The position numbers were made by a program, and so were the translations under genes. Shown here piece after piece: positions 1 to 8,001 of a stretch of 64,000 nt of DNA. Location of the stretch: contig JAJPKQ010000017.1 in NCBI GenBank assembly GCA_021323635.1, forward strand, positions 62,001 through 126,000, in the 5' to 3' direction. Source of the stretch: a bacterium (GTDB lineage: Bacteria > Actinomycetota > Thermoleophilia > Solirubrobacterales > Solirubrobacteraceae). Below the pieces are notes generated by a model. The model ran no database searches, was not told the origin of the DNA, and was given only the letters and a program-made list of their open reading frames with translations. The stretch's first letter is position 1; the number at the start of each line of letters is the position of its first letter.

Positions 1-372
1 GTCGGCAAGGCGACCTTCCCGACCTCCGTCTTCACGGTCAAGCCGTTCGGCAAGGTCGTCATCTGCGCGGGCACGACCGGCTACAACCTCGACTTCGACG
101 TGCGCTACCTGTGGATGAAGCAGAAGGAGATCATCGGCTCGCACTTCGCCAACGCCTACGAGTGCATGAAGGCCAACGAGCTGATCGAGTCAGGCCAGAT
201 CCGCCCGGTGCTCTGGCGCACGCTGCCCTTCGACGGCGTCGCCGAAGCCCACCAGCTGATGATGGAAAACAAGCACCTGGGCAAGATCGCGATCCTGGTC
301 GGCGCCGAGCGCGAGGGCCTGGGCAAGAGCGCCGAGGGCCCCGGCGCGATCTACGCGGAGGTCGGCGGCTGA
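1..372 (+). CDS. ccr: Crotonyl-CoA carboxylase/reductase, C-terminal part
   Basis: The open frame runs in from the left edge and ends at TGA, so only the last 123 residues are present. It contains the MDR-fold C-terminal segment with VVICAGTTGYNLDFDVRYLW and KEIIGSHFANAYE, which is characteristic of crotonyl-CoA carboxylase/reductases rather than of generic quinone reductases. The enzyme reductively carboxylates crotonyl-CoA to ethylmalonyl-CoA with NADPH and CO2 in the cytoplasm, the committed step of the ethylmalonyl-CoA pathway. The ethylmalonyl-CoA mutase 0.7 kb downstream supports the assignment. The stop overlaps the ATG of the next gene by one base, implying translational coupling. Glu is almost all GAG, as in the other cytosolic genes here. 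Confidence 0.9.
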   Translation, partial: VGKATFPTSVFTVKPFGKVVICAGTTGYNLDFDVRYLWMKQKEIIGSHFANAYECMKANELIESGQIRPVLWRTLPFDGVAEAHQLMMENKHLGKIAILVGAEREGLGKSAEGPGAIYAEVGG

Positions 373-701
373 TGTCAGAGACGATCATCATCCCCTGGTA
401 TGCGACCGGCCTGCGCGCCGACGAGCTGGCGGGGGCGCTGGAGCGACTGGCGCCGACGGCGCTTCGCTACGGCGCCTCCGACTATGCGCTCTACCGCTCG
501 CTCGAGGACCTCTACCGCTTCCAGCAGCTGGCGACGTTCTCGCGTCACGAGGACTTCGATCGCTACTGGGAAGGGCCGGAGATGACCGACTTCCGCACGA
601 TCTACTCAGGCTGCTTCCAGGTGCCCGTGCTCTACGGCCCCTGGCAGCGGACGACCGCAGGGCGCCTCACGCTCGAGCAGGCGACGGTCGCAGAGGGCTA
701 G
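372..701 (+). CDS. Small hypothetical protein coupled to ccr
   Basis: A 109-residue protein whose ATG overlaps the ccr stop codon (TGATG), so it is co-transcribed and probably co-translated with ccr. It is aromatic-rich with no signal peptide or TM segment. The pattern of a beta strand at the N-terminus (ETIIIPWYATG), a central helical part with many Tyr/Arg (LYRSLEDLYRFQQL) and a short strand near the end (VPVLYGPW) is compatible with a dimeric alpha-beta barrel fold of about 100 residues, but I do not recognise a family. The only functional clue is the coupling to ccr. It could be an accessory factor for the reductase, or an unrelated small enzyme. Confidence 0.7.
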   Translation: MSETIIIPWYATGLRADELAGALERLAPTALRYGASDYALYRSLEDLYRFQQLATFSRHEDFDRYWEGPEMTDFRTIYSGCFQVPVLYGPWQRTTAGRLTLEQATVAEG

Positions 702-720
702 CGGCGGGCGCGCCACCGCC

Positions 721-1008
721 TCAGCCCTGCTCGAGCGGCGCCATCGTCAGCCCGGCGCCCTTGAGCTGCTCCCAGTAGTGCTCTGCGACCTCGCGCACGC
801 CGCTGTAGACGATCGCCTGGCCGGTCGTGTGGATGACGTTTGCGATCTGGTGACCGCGCTCGAGCGTGATGCCGGGGATGAAGCGCGCGAGCGTGCGTGC
901 GACGTGGTCAAAGGTGTTGTGGCTGTCGTTCTTGACGATCACATGCCAGGCGCCGCCCAGGTCGCTGCCCGGCCCGCGCCCGCGCACCTTCTCGATCGTT
1001 GCGGGCAT
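721..1008 (-). CDS. clpS: ATP-dependent Clp protease adaptor ClpS
   Basis: A 95-residue protein with the ClpS core: WHVIVKNDSHNTFDHVARTL matches the family pattern of a strand, then N-D-x-x-N/T-x-F/M and a helix, followed by the helix that carries a His (ERGHQIANVIHTTGQAIVYSG), where family members have the Ala-x-x-H-x-x-G core. ClpS delivers N-degron substrates to the ClpA/ClpC unfoldase. The ATG chosen gives normal family length; the frame stays open for another 500 codons upstream only because it is antisense to ecm. It is a single gene on the minus strand, convergent with the ccr operon and divergent from ecm, with 75 bases for the two promoters. Confidence 0.9.
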   Translation of the reverse strand: MPATIEKVRGRGPGSDLGGAWHVIVKNDSHNTFDHVARTLARFIPGITLERGHQIANVIHTTGQAIVYSGVREVAEHYWEQLKGAGLTMAPLEQG

Positions 1009-1071
1009 ACCCCTCAAGGATAGTTCGTGCCGCTGCCCTTGCGCAGGCCCGCTCCGAGCGCCGGGCGGGCG

Positions 1072-1077
1072 TAGAAT
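1072..1077 (+). promoter_or_regulatory. -10 element for leaderless ecm transcript
   Basis: TAGAAT ends six bases before the ecm ATG and no Shine-Dalgarno sequence is visible. This spacing places the transcription start at or next to the A of the start codon, as in leaderless actinobacterial mRNAs. The same geometry recurs at four other starts in the window. There is no sign of a cobalamin riboswitch in the 75-base gap. Confidence 0.5.
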
Positions 1078-1083
1078 CAGCTC

Positions 1084-3132
1084 ATGAGCAACGAGCGCAC
1101 CGTCCGCCTGCCCACGCCCGACCGTCCGTGGGTGATGCGCACCTACGCCGGGCACACCACCGCGAAGGCCTCCAACGAGCTCTACCGGCGCAACCTTGAA
1201 AAGGGGCAGACCGGGCTCTCGGTCGCCTTCGACCTGCCCACCCAGACCGGCTATGACCCCGACCACGAGCTTGCGCGCGGGGAGGTCGGCAAGGTCGGCG
1301 TCTCGATCTGCCACGCGGGCGACATGGCGACGCTGATGGAGGGCATCCCGCTGGGCGAGATGAACACCTCGATGACGATCAACGCCACCGCGATGTGGCT
1401 GCTTGCCCTCTACATCGTCGCCGCCGAGCGCCAAGGGGTCGCGGCGGAGCGCCTGCAGGGGACGACGCAGAACGACATCATCAAGGAGTTCCTCGCGCGC
1501 GGCACCTATGCCTTCCCGCCGGAGCCCTCGATGCGGCTGACAGCCGACCTGATCGCCTACACGGTCGAGCACGTGCCGAAGTGGAACCCGATCAACATCT
1601 GCTCCTACCACCTCCAGGAGGCGGGCGCCACGCCGATCCAGGAGATCGCCTTTGCGATGAGCAACGCGATCGCGGTGCTCGACGGGGTGCGCGAGCGCCT
1701 GGCCCGGGCCGGGCGCACCGAGCAGGAGCTGATCGATCGCGTCTTTGGGCGGATCTCCTTCTTCGTCAACGCGGGGGTGCGCTTCATCGAGGAGCACGCC
1801 AAGCTGCGCGCGATGGGGCAGATCTGGTCGGAGCTCGGGCGCGAGCGCTACGGCGTGCGCGACGAGCGCGCGCTGCGCTTTCGCTACGGCGTGCAGGTCA
1901 ACTCGCTGGGGCTGACCGAGGTGCAGCCGGAGAACAACATCCAGCGCATCGTGCTCGAGGCCCTTGCCGTCAGCCTCGGGCGCGACGCGCGTGCGCGGGC
2001 GATCCAGCTGCCGGCCTGGAACGAGGCGCTCGGCCTCCCCCGCCCCTGGGACCAGCAGTGGTCGCTGCGCATCCAGCAGGTGCTCGCCTACGAGACCGAC
2101 ATCCTCGAGTACCCGGACATCTTCGCCGGCTCGAAGGTGATGGAAGGGCTGACCGAGGAGCTGGTCGCAGGCGCCCGCGCGGAGATGGATCGCATCGCCG
2201 AGCAGGGCGTCGCGGTCGCCGCGGTCCCCTACATGAAGGCGGCGCTGGTGGAGTCCGCGCGCGCGCGCCTGCAGCGCATCGAGTCGGGCGAGCAGGTCGT
2301 GGTAGGGCAGAACCGCTTCATCGAGAGCGAGCAGTCGCCGCTGACCGCAGGGGCCGACGGCGGCATCCTGCACGTGGACCCCGCGGTCGAGCAGGAGCAG
2401 ATCGCCGCGGTCAGGCGCTGGCGGCGCGAGCGTGATCAGGAGGCGGTGCGCGCGGCGCTGGCGGAGCTCGCGCGCGTGGCCGCGGACGCAGATGCACACG
2501 AGAGCCTGATGGAGCCGACGCTTGAGGCGGCGCGGGCGGGCGCCACGACCGGCGAGTGGGCGATGACGCTGCGTGAGGTCTTCGGCTCCTATCGCGCTCC
2601 CACCGGCGTCGCTGAGGCAGCGGCGTCAAACGGCGCCGGCGAGCAGGCGGCGCTGGCGGAGCTGCGCGCTCGCGCCGCCGAGCTCTCCGAGTTGCTCGGG
2701 CGCCGCCCGAAGATCCTCGTCGGCAAGCCCGGCCTTGACGGGCACTCCAACGGCGCAGAGCAGATCGCGGTGCGCGCGCGCGACGCGGGCTTTGACGTCG
2801 TCTACGAGGGCATCCGCCTGACACCGGCGCAGCTGGCCGACTCGGCGCTGCAGGAGGGCGTGCATGTGATCGGCCTCTCGATCCTCTCCGGCTCCCACCG
2901 TGAGCTGATTCCCGAGGTGATGAGCGAGCTGGAGCGCCGCGGCGTCAAGGTGCCGGTGGTCGTCGGCGGGATCATCCCCGAGCGCGACGTCGCCGCGCTG
3001 AAGGAGGCCGGCGTGGCCGCGGTCTACACCCCCAAGGACTTCGACCTGGGGCGGATCATGCGCGAGGTGCTGAGCCTGGTCGAGCGCTCCGCAAACGGCG
3101 CAAACGGCGCGACCGGTGCCGCAGACAGCTAG
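1084..3132 (+). CDS. ecm: Ethylmalonyl-CoA mutase (B12-dependent, single chain)
   Basis: A 682-residue coenzyme B12-dependent acyl-CoA mutase. The TIM-barrel substrate domain (about 1-510) has GLSVAFDLPTQTGYDPDH and the MNTSMTINATAMWLLALY segment, which I recall as typical of ethylmalonyl-CoA mutases; methylmalonyl-CoA mutases have SMTMNGAVxP at this place. The catalytic His lies in SYHLQEAGATP. The C-terminal B12 domain (from about residue 540) has DGHSNG, matching the D-x-H-x-x-G cobalamin motif, then GLSILSGSH and VVVGG. It converts (2R)-ethylmalonyl-CoA to methylsuccinyl-CoA. meaB follows with a 17-base overlap. Glu is overwhelmingly GAG. Methylmalonyl-CoA mutase is the main alternative; the motif and the ccr neighbourhood argue against it. 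Confidence 0.9.
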   Translation: MSNERTVRLPTPDRPWVMRTYAGHTTAKASNELYRRNLEKGQTGLSVAFDLPTQTGYDPDHELARGEVGKVGVSICHAGDMATLMEGIPLGEMNTSMTINATAMWLLALYIVAAERQGVAAERLQGTTQNDIIKEFLARGTYAFPPEPSMRLTADLIAYTVEHVPKWNPINICSYHLQEAGATPIQEIAFAMSNAIAVLDGVRERLARAGRTEQELIDRVFGRISFFVNAGVRFIEEHAKLRAMGQIWSELGRERYGVRDERALRFRYGVQVNSLGLTEVQPENNIQRIVLEALAVSLGRDARARAIQLPAWNEALGLPRPWDQQWSLRIQQVLAYETDILEYPDIFAGSKVMEGLTEELVAGARAEMDRIAEQGVAVAAVPYMKAALVESARARLQRIESGEQVVVGQNRFIESEQSPLTAGADGGILHVDPAVEQEQIAAVRRWRRERDQEAVRAALAELARVAADADAHESLMEPTLEAARAGATTGEWAMTLREVFGSYRAPTGVAEAAASNGAGEQAALAELRARAAELSELLGRRPKILVGKPGLDGHSNGAEQIAVRARDAGFDVVYEGIRLTPAQLADSALQEGVHVIGLSILSGSHRELIPEVMSELERRGVKVPVVVGGIIPERDVAALKEAGVAAVYTPKDFDLGRIMREVLSLVERSANGANGATGAADS

Positions 3133-4153
3133 CGCGCCCACGCAGCGCGGCCCGGGCGTGAGCCTGGCCGAGCGCATCAAGGCAGGTGACCTCGCGGCAG
3201 CGCCGGCGCTGCTGAACCTGCTCGAGAGCGCCGCGTCCCGCGACCGTGATCAGGCGCAGGCGCTGCTTGAGGCGCTCTCGCCGTGCCGGCTGGGCGGCGA
3301 GGCGCAGGGGCAGATCATCGGCCTGACCGGGCCGCCAGGGGCCGGCAAGTCGACGCTGCTGGGGGCGCTGATCGGCCGCCTGCGCGCGGAAGGCGAGCGC
3401 TCGATCGCCGTCCTGGCGGTCGACCCGAGCTCCAAGCGCTCGGGCGGCTCGCTGCTTGGCGACCGCGTGCGCATCGCCCTGCCCACCCCCGACCCGCGCG
3501 TCTTCATCCGCTCCAGCGCAGCGGGTGACCGCCATGGCGGCCTCTCCCGCGCAACGCGCCAGGCGGCCGAAGCGCTCGCGGTCGCATTCGACCTCGTCGT
3601 GATCGAGACGGTGGGCGTCGGCCAGTCGGAGACCGAGGTCGCGGAGGTCGCGGACACGGTCGTGCTGGTCGTGCAGCCCGGCTCTGGCGACACGCTCCAG
3701 TTTCTGAAGGCGGGGATCATGGAGATCCCTGACATCATCGTTGTGACGAAGGCCGATCTGGGGGAGCTTGCGCAGCGCAGCGCCCGAGAGCTTGAGGCGT
3801 CGCTGCGGACGCTCGGCACCGGTCAGGGCGCCGGCGCAACGCCGCCAAGCGTGATCGCGCTCTCGGCGCTTGAGCCACCAAGCGGACTCGAGCAGCTGCT
3901 TGAGGCAATCGACGCGCAGGCCCGCGCGCTCCGCGCCGGCGGCGGGCGTGCGCTTGCCGAGCGCCGTGAGCGCGCCCGGCGCGCGGGGGCGCTGAGCGAC
4001 TTCGAGCGCGAGCACGGCGAGCGGGGGGTGCGCACGCTCGGCGGCCGCCGTCGGGCCGAGGCGATCCTCGCCTCCCAGCCCGCGGGAGCGAGCAGCGCCG
4101 AGCTTGCGCATGCGCTTGAGCTGGCTCTGGCGGCCTCGCAAGCAGAGCAATAG
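3116..4153 (+). CDS. meaB: MeaB/ArgK-type GTPase, mutase chaperone
   Basis: A 345-residue G3E-family P-loop GTPase. GPPGAGKST (about residues 71-79) is the Walker A motif; AVDPSSKRSGGSLLGDRVR and SSAAGDRHGGLSRAT are the switch and base regions diagnostic of MeaB/ArgK; ETVGVGQSE is the Walker B/switch segment; VVTKADLGE supplies the NKxD-like guanine motif. The family gates adenosylcobalamin loading and protects acyl-CoA mutases. Translation starts at a GTG inside the last codons of ecm, giving a 17-base overlap and coupling to the mutase it serves. The older name arginine/ornithine transport ATPase is a misnomer here. Confidence 0.93.
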   Translation: MPQTASAPTQRGPGVSLAERIKAGDLAAAPALLNLLESAASRDRDQAQALLEALSPCRLGGEAQGQIIGLTGPPGAGKSTLLGALIGRLRAEGERSIAVLAVDPSSKRSGGSLLGDRVRIALPTPDPRVFIRSSAAGDRHGGLSRATRQAAEALAVAFDLVVIETVGVGQSETEVAEVADTVVLVVQPGSGDTLQFLKAGIMEIPDIIVVTKADLGELAQRSARELEASLRTLGTGQGAGATPPSVIALSALEPPSGLEQLLEAIDAQARALRAGGGRALAERRERARRAGALSDFEREHGERGVRTLGGRRRAEAILASQPAGASSAELAHALELALAASQAEQ

Positions 4154-4176
4154 GGCCAGAAACGCAAGCGGAGCAC

Positions 4177-4509
4177 ATGTGCGACGCTCGATGCACGCCC
4201 AGGACGATCAATCAGCGCCAGCTTCGCAATCAAAGCGGCGCCGTGATGCGCGCGCTCGATTCCGGGGAGAGCCTTGTGGTCACCCGCAATGGCGTTGCGG
4301 TCGCCTGAGCTCAAGCCGCTCGAGCGCCGCCGATTTGTGCCGCGCGAGGCGCTCGCGGAAGCGTTTGCCGGCGCTGTGCCGCTGCAGCCGAGGCGCTTTG
4401 CATGGATCTTGTCAGCATCGTGGATCAGGATCCGACGCCCCGTGGCCGAGAGCGCGGAGAGCCGCGGGCTCGTCGACACATCGGCCCTGGTCGCGCTGGA
4501 TCAGATTGA
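4177..4509 (+). pseudogene. Broken VapB/Phd-type antitoxin
   Basis: In one frame an ATG opens a Phd-like N-terminus: TINQRQLRNQSGAVMRALDS, then GESLVVTRNGVAVA, and stops at TGA (4306-4308). The expected continuation, ELKPLERRRFVPREALAEAF, is in the next frame right after the stop, and the C-terminal tail MDLVSIVDQDPTPRG returns to the first frame near 4402. One extra base near 4306 and one missing base near 4400 would explain it. Intact, it would be an antitoxin of about 110 residues overlapping vapC by some 70 bases, the usual arrangement. Either the antitoxin is disabled or the assembly has two small indels. No functional antitoxin for the adjacent toxin is otherwise visible. Confidence 0.75.
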
Positions 4510-4864
4510 TGCTTCACTGCTGCCGGCGCAGGTGGCGATCTCCGCAATCAGCCTCGCGGAGCTTGCCGCCGGTCTCCATGCCAGCGCTGACTCGCTGGAG
4601 CGGGCACGGCGCCTGCAGCGTCTGCAGCTCAGCGAGGCGAGCTTTGACGCGATGCCCTTCGACGGAGCCTGCGCAAGAGCGTACGGACGTCTCTATGCCC
4701 AGTTGCTCTCTGCCGGCCGCAAGGCGCGCGGTCGCCGCGCTCTCGATCTCCTGATCGCCGCAACCGCTGCGGCAGCGGGGCTGCCGCTGTGCACGGCAAA
4801 CCCCGCCGACTTCGCCGGGCTCGGCAAGGCGGTCAAGGTGACCTCTGTCGGCGCGCGACCGTAG
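4442..4864 (+). CDS. vapC: VapC-family PIN-domain ribonuclease toxin
   Basis: A 140-residue PIN-domain protein starting at GTG. The acidic residues of the PIN active site are all present: Asp in GLVDTSALVAL, Glu in ISLAELAAGL, Asp in RALDLLIAATA and Asp in NPADFAGL. The family cuts tRNA or rRNA until neutralised by its VapB partner. The open frame extends further upstream, but that extension encodes the out-of-frame antitoxin tail, and the PIN fold begins at GLVDTS, so the GTG start is preferred. The antitoxin upstream is frameshifted, so this is an intact toxin frame without an evident intact partner. Confidence 0.82.
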   Translation: MAESAESRGLVDTSALVALDQIDASLLPAQVAISAISLAELAAGLHASADSLERARRLQRLQLSEASFDAMPFDGACARAYGRLYAQLLSAGRKARGRRALDLLIAATAAAAGLPLCTANPADFAGLGKAVKVTSVGARP

Positions 4865-4880
4865 CGGCGCTGCCGAAAGC

Positions 4881-4915
4881 GCGCGGTTGCCGCGCAACGC
4901 GAGCCGGGCGGGCTC
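4881..4915 (+). terminator. Possible hairpins between vapC and the oxidoreductase gene
   Basis: Two short stems follow each other: GCGCGG-TTG-CCGCGC and GAGCC-N5-GGCTC, both just after the vapC stop and before the -10 of the next gene. There is no U-tract. They may form a weak intrinsic terminator of the kind seen in GC-rich actinobacteria. Confidence 0.3.
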
Positions 4916-4932
4916 ACGGGCGCTGAAGCGCG

Positions 4933-4938
4933 TATGCT
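4933..4938 (+). promoter_or_regulatory. -10 element for leaderless LLM oxidoreductase transcript
   Basis: TATGCT lies exactly six bases before the ATG, with no Shine-Dalgarno sequence between. The identical hexamer and spacing occur before the small gene that starts at 40426 on the minus strand. Confidence 0.5.
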
Positions 4939-4944
4939 GCCCGC

Positions 4945-5922
4945 ATGGCGGTGGGCGCCTTCATCACGCCAGGGCGATCGATCGAGCGCGCGATCGAGCA
5001 TGTGCGCCTGGCCGAGTCGCTCGGCTACGACGCGCTCTACACCACCCACATCGCGGGCTTTGAGTCGCTGACCGTGCTTGCCGCCTACGCGACCGCGACC
5101 GAGCGCATCCGCCTGGGAACGGGCGTGGTGCCGATCTACACCCGCACGCCGGCGACGATGGCGCAGACTGCGCTCACGCTGGATGCGATCTCGGGCGGGC
5201 GGCTGAACCTCGGGCTGGGTGTCTCGCACCGCGTCGTCGTCGAGCACTGGCACGGGCAGTCGATCGACCGTCCGGTCGCGGAGATGCGCGAGTACATCGC
5301 GATCGTGCGCGCGATTCTCGCCGGCGAGGACCCGCCGGCGGGGGAGAAATGGCGCACCGCATTCCACCTGATGGGCGTCGAGCCGCGCCCGCAGCTGCCG
5401 ATCTACGTCGCGGCCCTCTCCCCTGCGATGCTGCGCGCCGCCGGCGAGATCGCAGATGGCGTGCTGCTTTGGCTCTGCGTGCCCGAGTACATCGCCTCGG
5501 TTGTGATCCCCGCGGTGCGCGAGGGACGGGAGCGCGCGGGCAAGGATCTCGAGGGCTTTGACATCGTGCCGGCGGTGCCCTGTGCGGTGCCCGCCGCGGG
5601 CAAGCAGTCCGCCGATGTGCTCGACGGGCTCCGCGGCGAGCTGCTCACCTACTTCGGGCTGCCCTTCTACCGCGCGATGATCGAGCGCGCGGGCTTTGCG
5701 CAGGAGATCGCCGCCTTCGACCAGGCCGCCGGAGCAGGCGACTCCGCTGCGATGCGCGCGGCGATCTCCGATCGCTTTCTCTCTGCGCTGGCGGGGATCG
5801 GCGAGCAGGGCGACGTGCGCGCGGCGATCGAGCGCTACCGCGCCGCCGGCGCGACCACACCATGCGTAGGCCCGGCGCCGCACGGTGACCTTGAGGCGAC
5901 TCTGCGCGCCGCTATCTCCTGA
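4945..5922 (+). CDS. LLM-class F420/flavin-dependent oxidoreductase
   Basis: A 325-residue luciferase-like monooxygenase/F420 reductase fold. The N-terminal barrel has EHVRLAESLGYDALYTTH and ERIRLGTGVVPIYTRTP, followed by LDAISGGRLNLGLGVSH, the strands that line the deazaflavin or FMN pocket; RPQLPIYVAALSPAML and ADGVLLWL follow in the second half. Family members reduce or oxygenate small organic substrates; the substrate cannot be told from sequence. The length is normal. All Glu codons I could find (more than 20) are GAG, in sharp contrast to the exported gene that follows. It is probably monocistronic, because the next gene has its own promoter right after this stop. Confidence 0.85.
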   Translation: MAVGAFITPGRSIERAIEHVRLAESLGYDALYTTHIAGFESLTVLAAYATATERIRLGTGVVPIYTRTPATMAQTALTLDAISGGRLNLGLGVSHRVVVEHWHGQSIDRPVAEMREYIAIVRAILAGEDPPAGEKWRTAFHLMGVEPRPQLPIYVAALSPAMLRAAGEIADGVLLWLCVPEYIASVVIPAVREGRERAGKDLEGFDIVPAVPCAVPAAGKQSADVLDGLRGELLTYFGLPFYRAMIERAGFAQEIAAFDQAAGAGDSAAMRAAISDRFLSALAGIGEQGDVRAAIERYRAAGATTPCVGPAPHGDLEATLRAAIS

Positions 5923-5925
5923 GCC

Positions 5926-5954
5926 TTGACAGGTCGCTGCCGATGCAGTAGGGT
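5926..5954 (+). promoter_or_regulatory. Strong sigma70-type promoter for the secreted Ig-like protein
   Basis: TTGACA, a 17-base spacer and TAGGGT form the best consensus promoter seen in the window. It begins three bases after the preceding stop codon and leaves an untranslated leader of roughly 145 bases before the ATG at 6109. Confidence 0.7.
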
Positions 5955-6025
5955 GCCGCGCAAGGTCGGCATCGGCGCACCTGCGCTGGGCGCTGGCTTG
6001 GAGGCAAGACAGTTGCAGGTCAAAG

Positions 6026-6045
6026 ATCAGGGTATAAACCCTGAT
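6026..6045. promoter_or_regulatory. Perfect 20-bp inverted repeat in the leader
   Basis: ATCAGGGT-ATAA-ACCCTGAT is a perfect palindrome with 8-base arms and a 4-base centre, about 70 bases downstream of the predicted transcription start and 63 bases before the start codon. It could be an operator, or a leader hairpin that affects message stability. The central TATAAA could also act as a secondary -10. Confidence 0.5.
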
Positions 6046-6108
6046 GCGAACGGCCGTATCGTGCGCCAGCCTCTCCGAACCAGCAAGCGATCCAACCACG
6101 AAAGGAGT

Positions 6109-7914
6109 ATGCAGTTGTCAGAGCATAAAAGTGGAGCAGCGCTGCGCAGACCGCCTGTGGGGAAGCGTCTTATTGCTCTCTACACCACCATGCTTGCGCT
6201 CTTGCTCACCGGCGCCGCGCCGGCGGCGGCCGAAGAACCGACCACAGCGGTGACGATCCCAGGCACGCCGCTGACCGTCTATGTCGGTCCGCTCGGCCAG
6301 TGCCAGTCGAGCTACGCAAACCTTGAATTCAACTTCTTCAGCCCCTCAGTTCAGATCGGCGACTGCGGGCTCTTCCTCGCCTTCCCGCCGACAGCGAGCC
6401 GCAGCGGGCAGCCTGCTGCGCTGGCCGAAAAGACCTACGGCTTCTCTGGCTCGGCCGGCCCCAACCTCCCATCGCATTATCAGTTCGTCGAAAGGTCGGC
6501 GGTCAGCGGGACCGGCAGCGAAGCCAGCCCCTACACCCAGACGACGGTCTTCAAGGTCGTCGCCGGCGTGAGCGAAGGCGAAACGGAAAAGGAAGTCGAA
6601 TTCGCGCGCGTCAGCGACACCACCACCTACATCAACGGCCAGCCCCAGTTTACGTCAAGCTACACCGTTGAAAACACGTCCGGCGGCCCGCTCTACTTCC
6701 GCGCGATCTACGCCGGCGACCTCTATGTCGCCGGATCGGACTACGGCGTCGGGCTCTTCCTCGGCGGACCGCCGCGGTTCGTCGGCGGGCAGAACCCGAG
6801 CGTCGGCGTGATCGGCGGCTTCATCGAAGCCCCAGCGCCCGCGCCGCCGTGGTCTGCCTTTGAGGAGGGCTGCTGGAACGCAACGCCCGAAGGGCGCTGC
6901 GAAGGCGCAGCGACGACGGATGCGGGCATCTGGCACCTCGTTCGCGAAGCGGCCACGCTGAGCGTCGGTAGCGAAGGCGAACAGCACCTCTTCAACAACA
7001 CCATCGATCCCGCCTTAATCGACAACGGGGTCGGCGTCGAGTGGGACGAACACCTCAACACGGCGCTTGCAAAGGGCGGCAAGGTCACCTACACGATCAT
7101 CAACCGCACCCAGGTTCCCGGCACCCTGCAGATCGCGCCCGCCAACCAGACGCTCGTGCAGGGACAGACGGCCGCCATCAACGTGACCTCGCTCGACACC
7201 GCCGGTCAGCCCTACGCCGGCAAGGTGCTGCGCTACACGATCTCCGGCGCCAACCCGCAGAGCGGCGCGGTGACGCTGAACGCCTCCGGCCAGGCGCAGA
7301 TCGCCTACGTCGGCAACAACGCCGGCATCGACACGATCCAGATGTATGTCGACCTTGCCGGCAACGGAACGCAGCAGAGCTCCGATCCCGCGGGCACAGC
7401 AAGCGTCACCTTCACCCCGCGCCCGCCGACGCCGAACAGCTCCTACACCGTGCAGGCGATTCACGCCAACGCCAACGGCACGATCACGATCACCTTCGTG
7501 CCCACGCAATCCGGTCAGGCGACGCTTGAAGTCACCGTCCCGACCGGCACGATCGCGCGTCGCGATGCGCTGTTGGCGCGCATCTCGCGCCACCGCGCCA
7601 AGCAAGGCAGAGGCCACCATCTCAAGCGCTGCTCGGCGGGCAAGATCAAGATCAAGCGCCGCTGCCTGCCGCGCACGACGGTCGTCGGCAAGACAAGCGC
7701 AAATGGCACCGCGGGCCAGCCGCTGACGATATCTGTCCACCTGGCCGGCAAGGCCCTCAGCGCGCTGAGGAAGGGCAAGACGATCCACGCGCTTGCCACC
7801 CTCACCTACCGCTCAGCGCTAGGCGGCACTCCGACGGTCAGCACCTACCACCTGACGATCAAGCCCAAGCGCTCCGCGCGCAGGGGGCATCGCGGAGGCA
7901 AGCATCGGCATTGA
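6109..7914 (+). CDS. Secreted Ig-like domain protein with basic C-terminal module
   Basis: A 601-residue exported protein. The ATG chosen has GAAAGGAG four bases upstream; the open frame extends further but has no ribosome site. A signal peptide is clear: basic start, hydrophobic LIALYTTMLALLLTGAAP, cleavage near AAAEE. Residues 45-330 form an unrecognised domain with several Cys; about 345-440 resembles a bacterial Ig-like (Big_1-type) domain (VQGQTAAINVTSLDTAGQP); the C-terminus has a Cys-bearing basic segment (KRCSAGKIKIKRRCLP), a strand-rich module with KTSANGTAGQPLTISVHLAG, and a Lys/Arg/His-rich tail. I recall this tail type from secreted proteins of Solirubrobacterales. Glu codons are 20 GAA to 4 GAG, opposite to neighbouring cytosolic genes. 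Function unknown; surface-exposed. Confidence 0.8.
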   Translation: MQLSEHKSGAALRRPPVGKRLIALYTTMLALLLTGAAPAAAEEPTTAVTIPGTPLTVYVGPLGQCQSSYANLEFNFFSPSVQIGDCGLFLAFPPTASRSGQPAALAEKTYGFSGSAGPNLPSHYQFVERSAVSGTGSEASPYTQTTVFKVVAGVSEGETEKEVEFARVSDTTTYINGQPQFTSSYTVENTSGGPLYFRAIYAGDLYVAGSDYGVGLFLGGPPRFVGGQNPSVGVIGGFIEAPAPAPPWSAFEEGCWNATPEGRCEGAATTDAGIWHLVREAATLSVGSEGEQHLFNNTIDPALIDNGVGVEWDEHLNTALAKGGKVTYTIINRTQVPGTLQIAPANQTLVQGQTAAINVTSLDTAGQPYAGKVLRYTISGANPQSGAVTLNASGQAQIAYVGNNAGIDTIQMYVDLAGNGTQQSSDPAGTASVTFTPRPPTPNSSYTVQAIHANANGTITITFVPTQSGQATLEVTVPTGTIARRDALLARISRHRAKQGRGHHLKRCSAGKIKIKRRCLPRTTVVGKTSANGTAGQPLTISVHLAGKALSALRKGKTIHALATLTYRSALGGTPTVSTYHLTIKPKRSARRGHRGGKHRH

Positions 7915-7950
7915 GCCGCGCCCTGGGCGGGCAGGGTGGCGCGCTGACCC

Positions 7951-7990
7951 CAGCGAGCCCCGGCCGGTGATCTCCGGCCGGGGCTCGCTG
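7951..7990 (+). terminator. 17-bp perfect stem-loop terminator
   Basis: CAGCGAGCCCCGGCCGG, the loop TGATCT and the exact complement form a 17-bp GC-rich stem 36 bases after the stop of the secreted-protein gene. There is no T-run, which is usual for GC-rich actinobacterial terminators. Confidence 0.7.
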
Positions 7991-8001
7991 CTCACCCTGC
8001 A

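Noticed and set aside
1009-1083. Cobalamin riboswitch before the B12-dependent mutase
   Set aside because: The gap is only 75 bases, has a leaderless -10 and no B12-box-like sequence.
1011-2499. Long minus-strand frame upstream of clpS
   Set aside because: It is antisense to ecm; the composition is Arg/His/Leu-rich shadow sequence, and only its last 95 codons (clpS) make a real protein.
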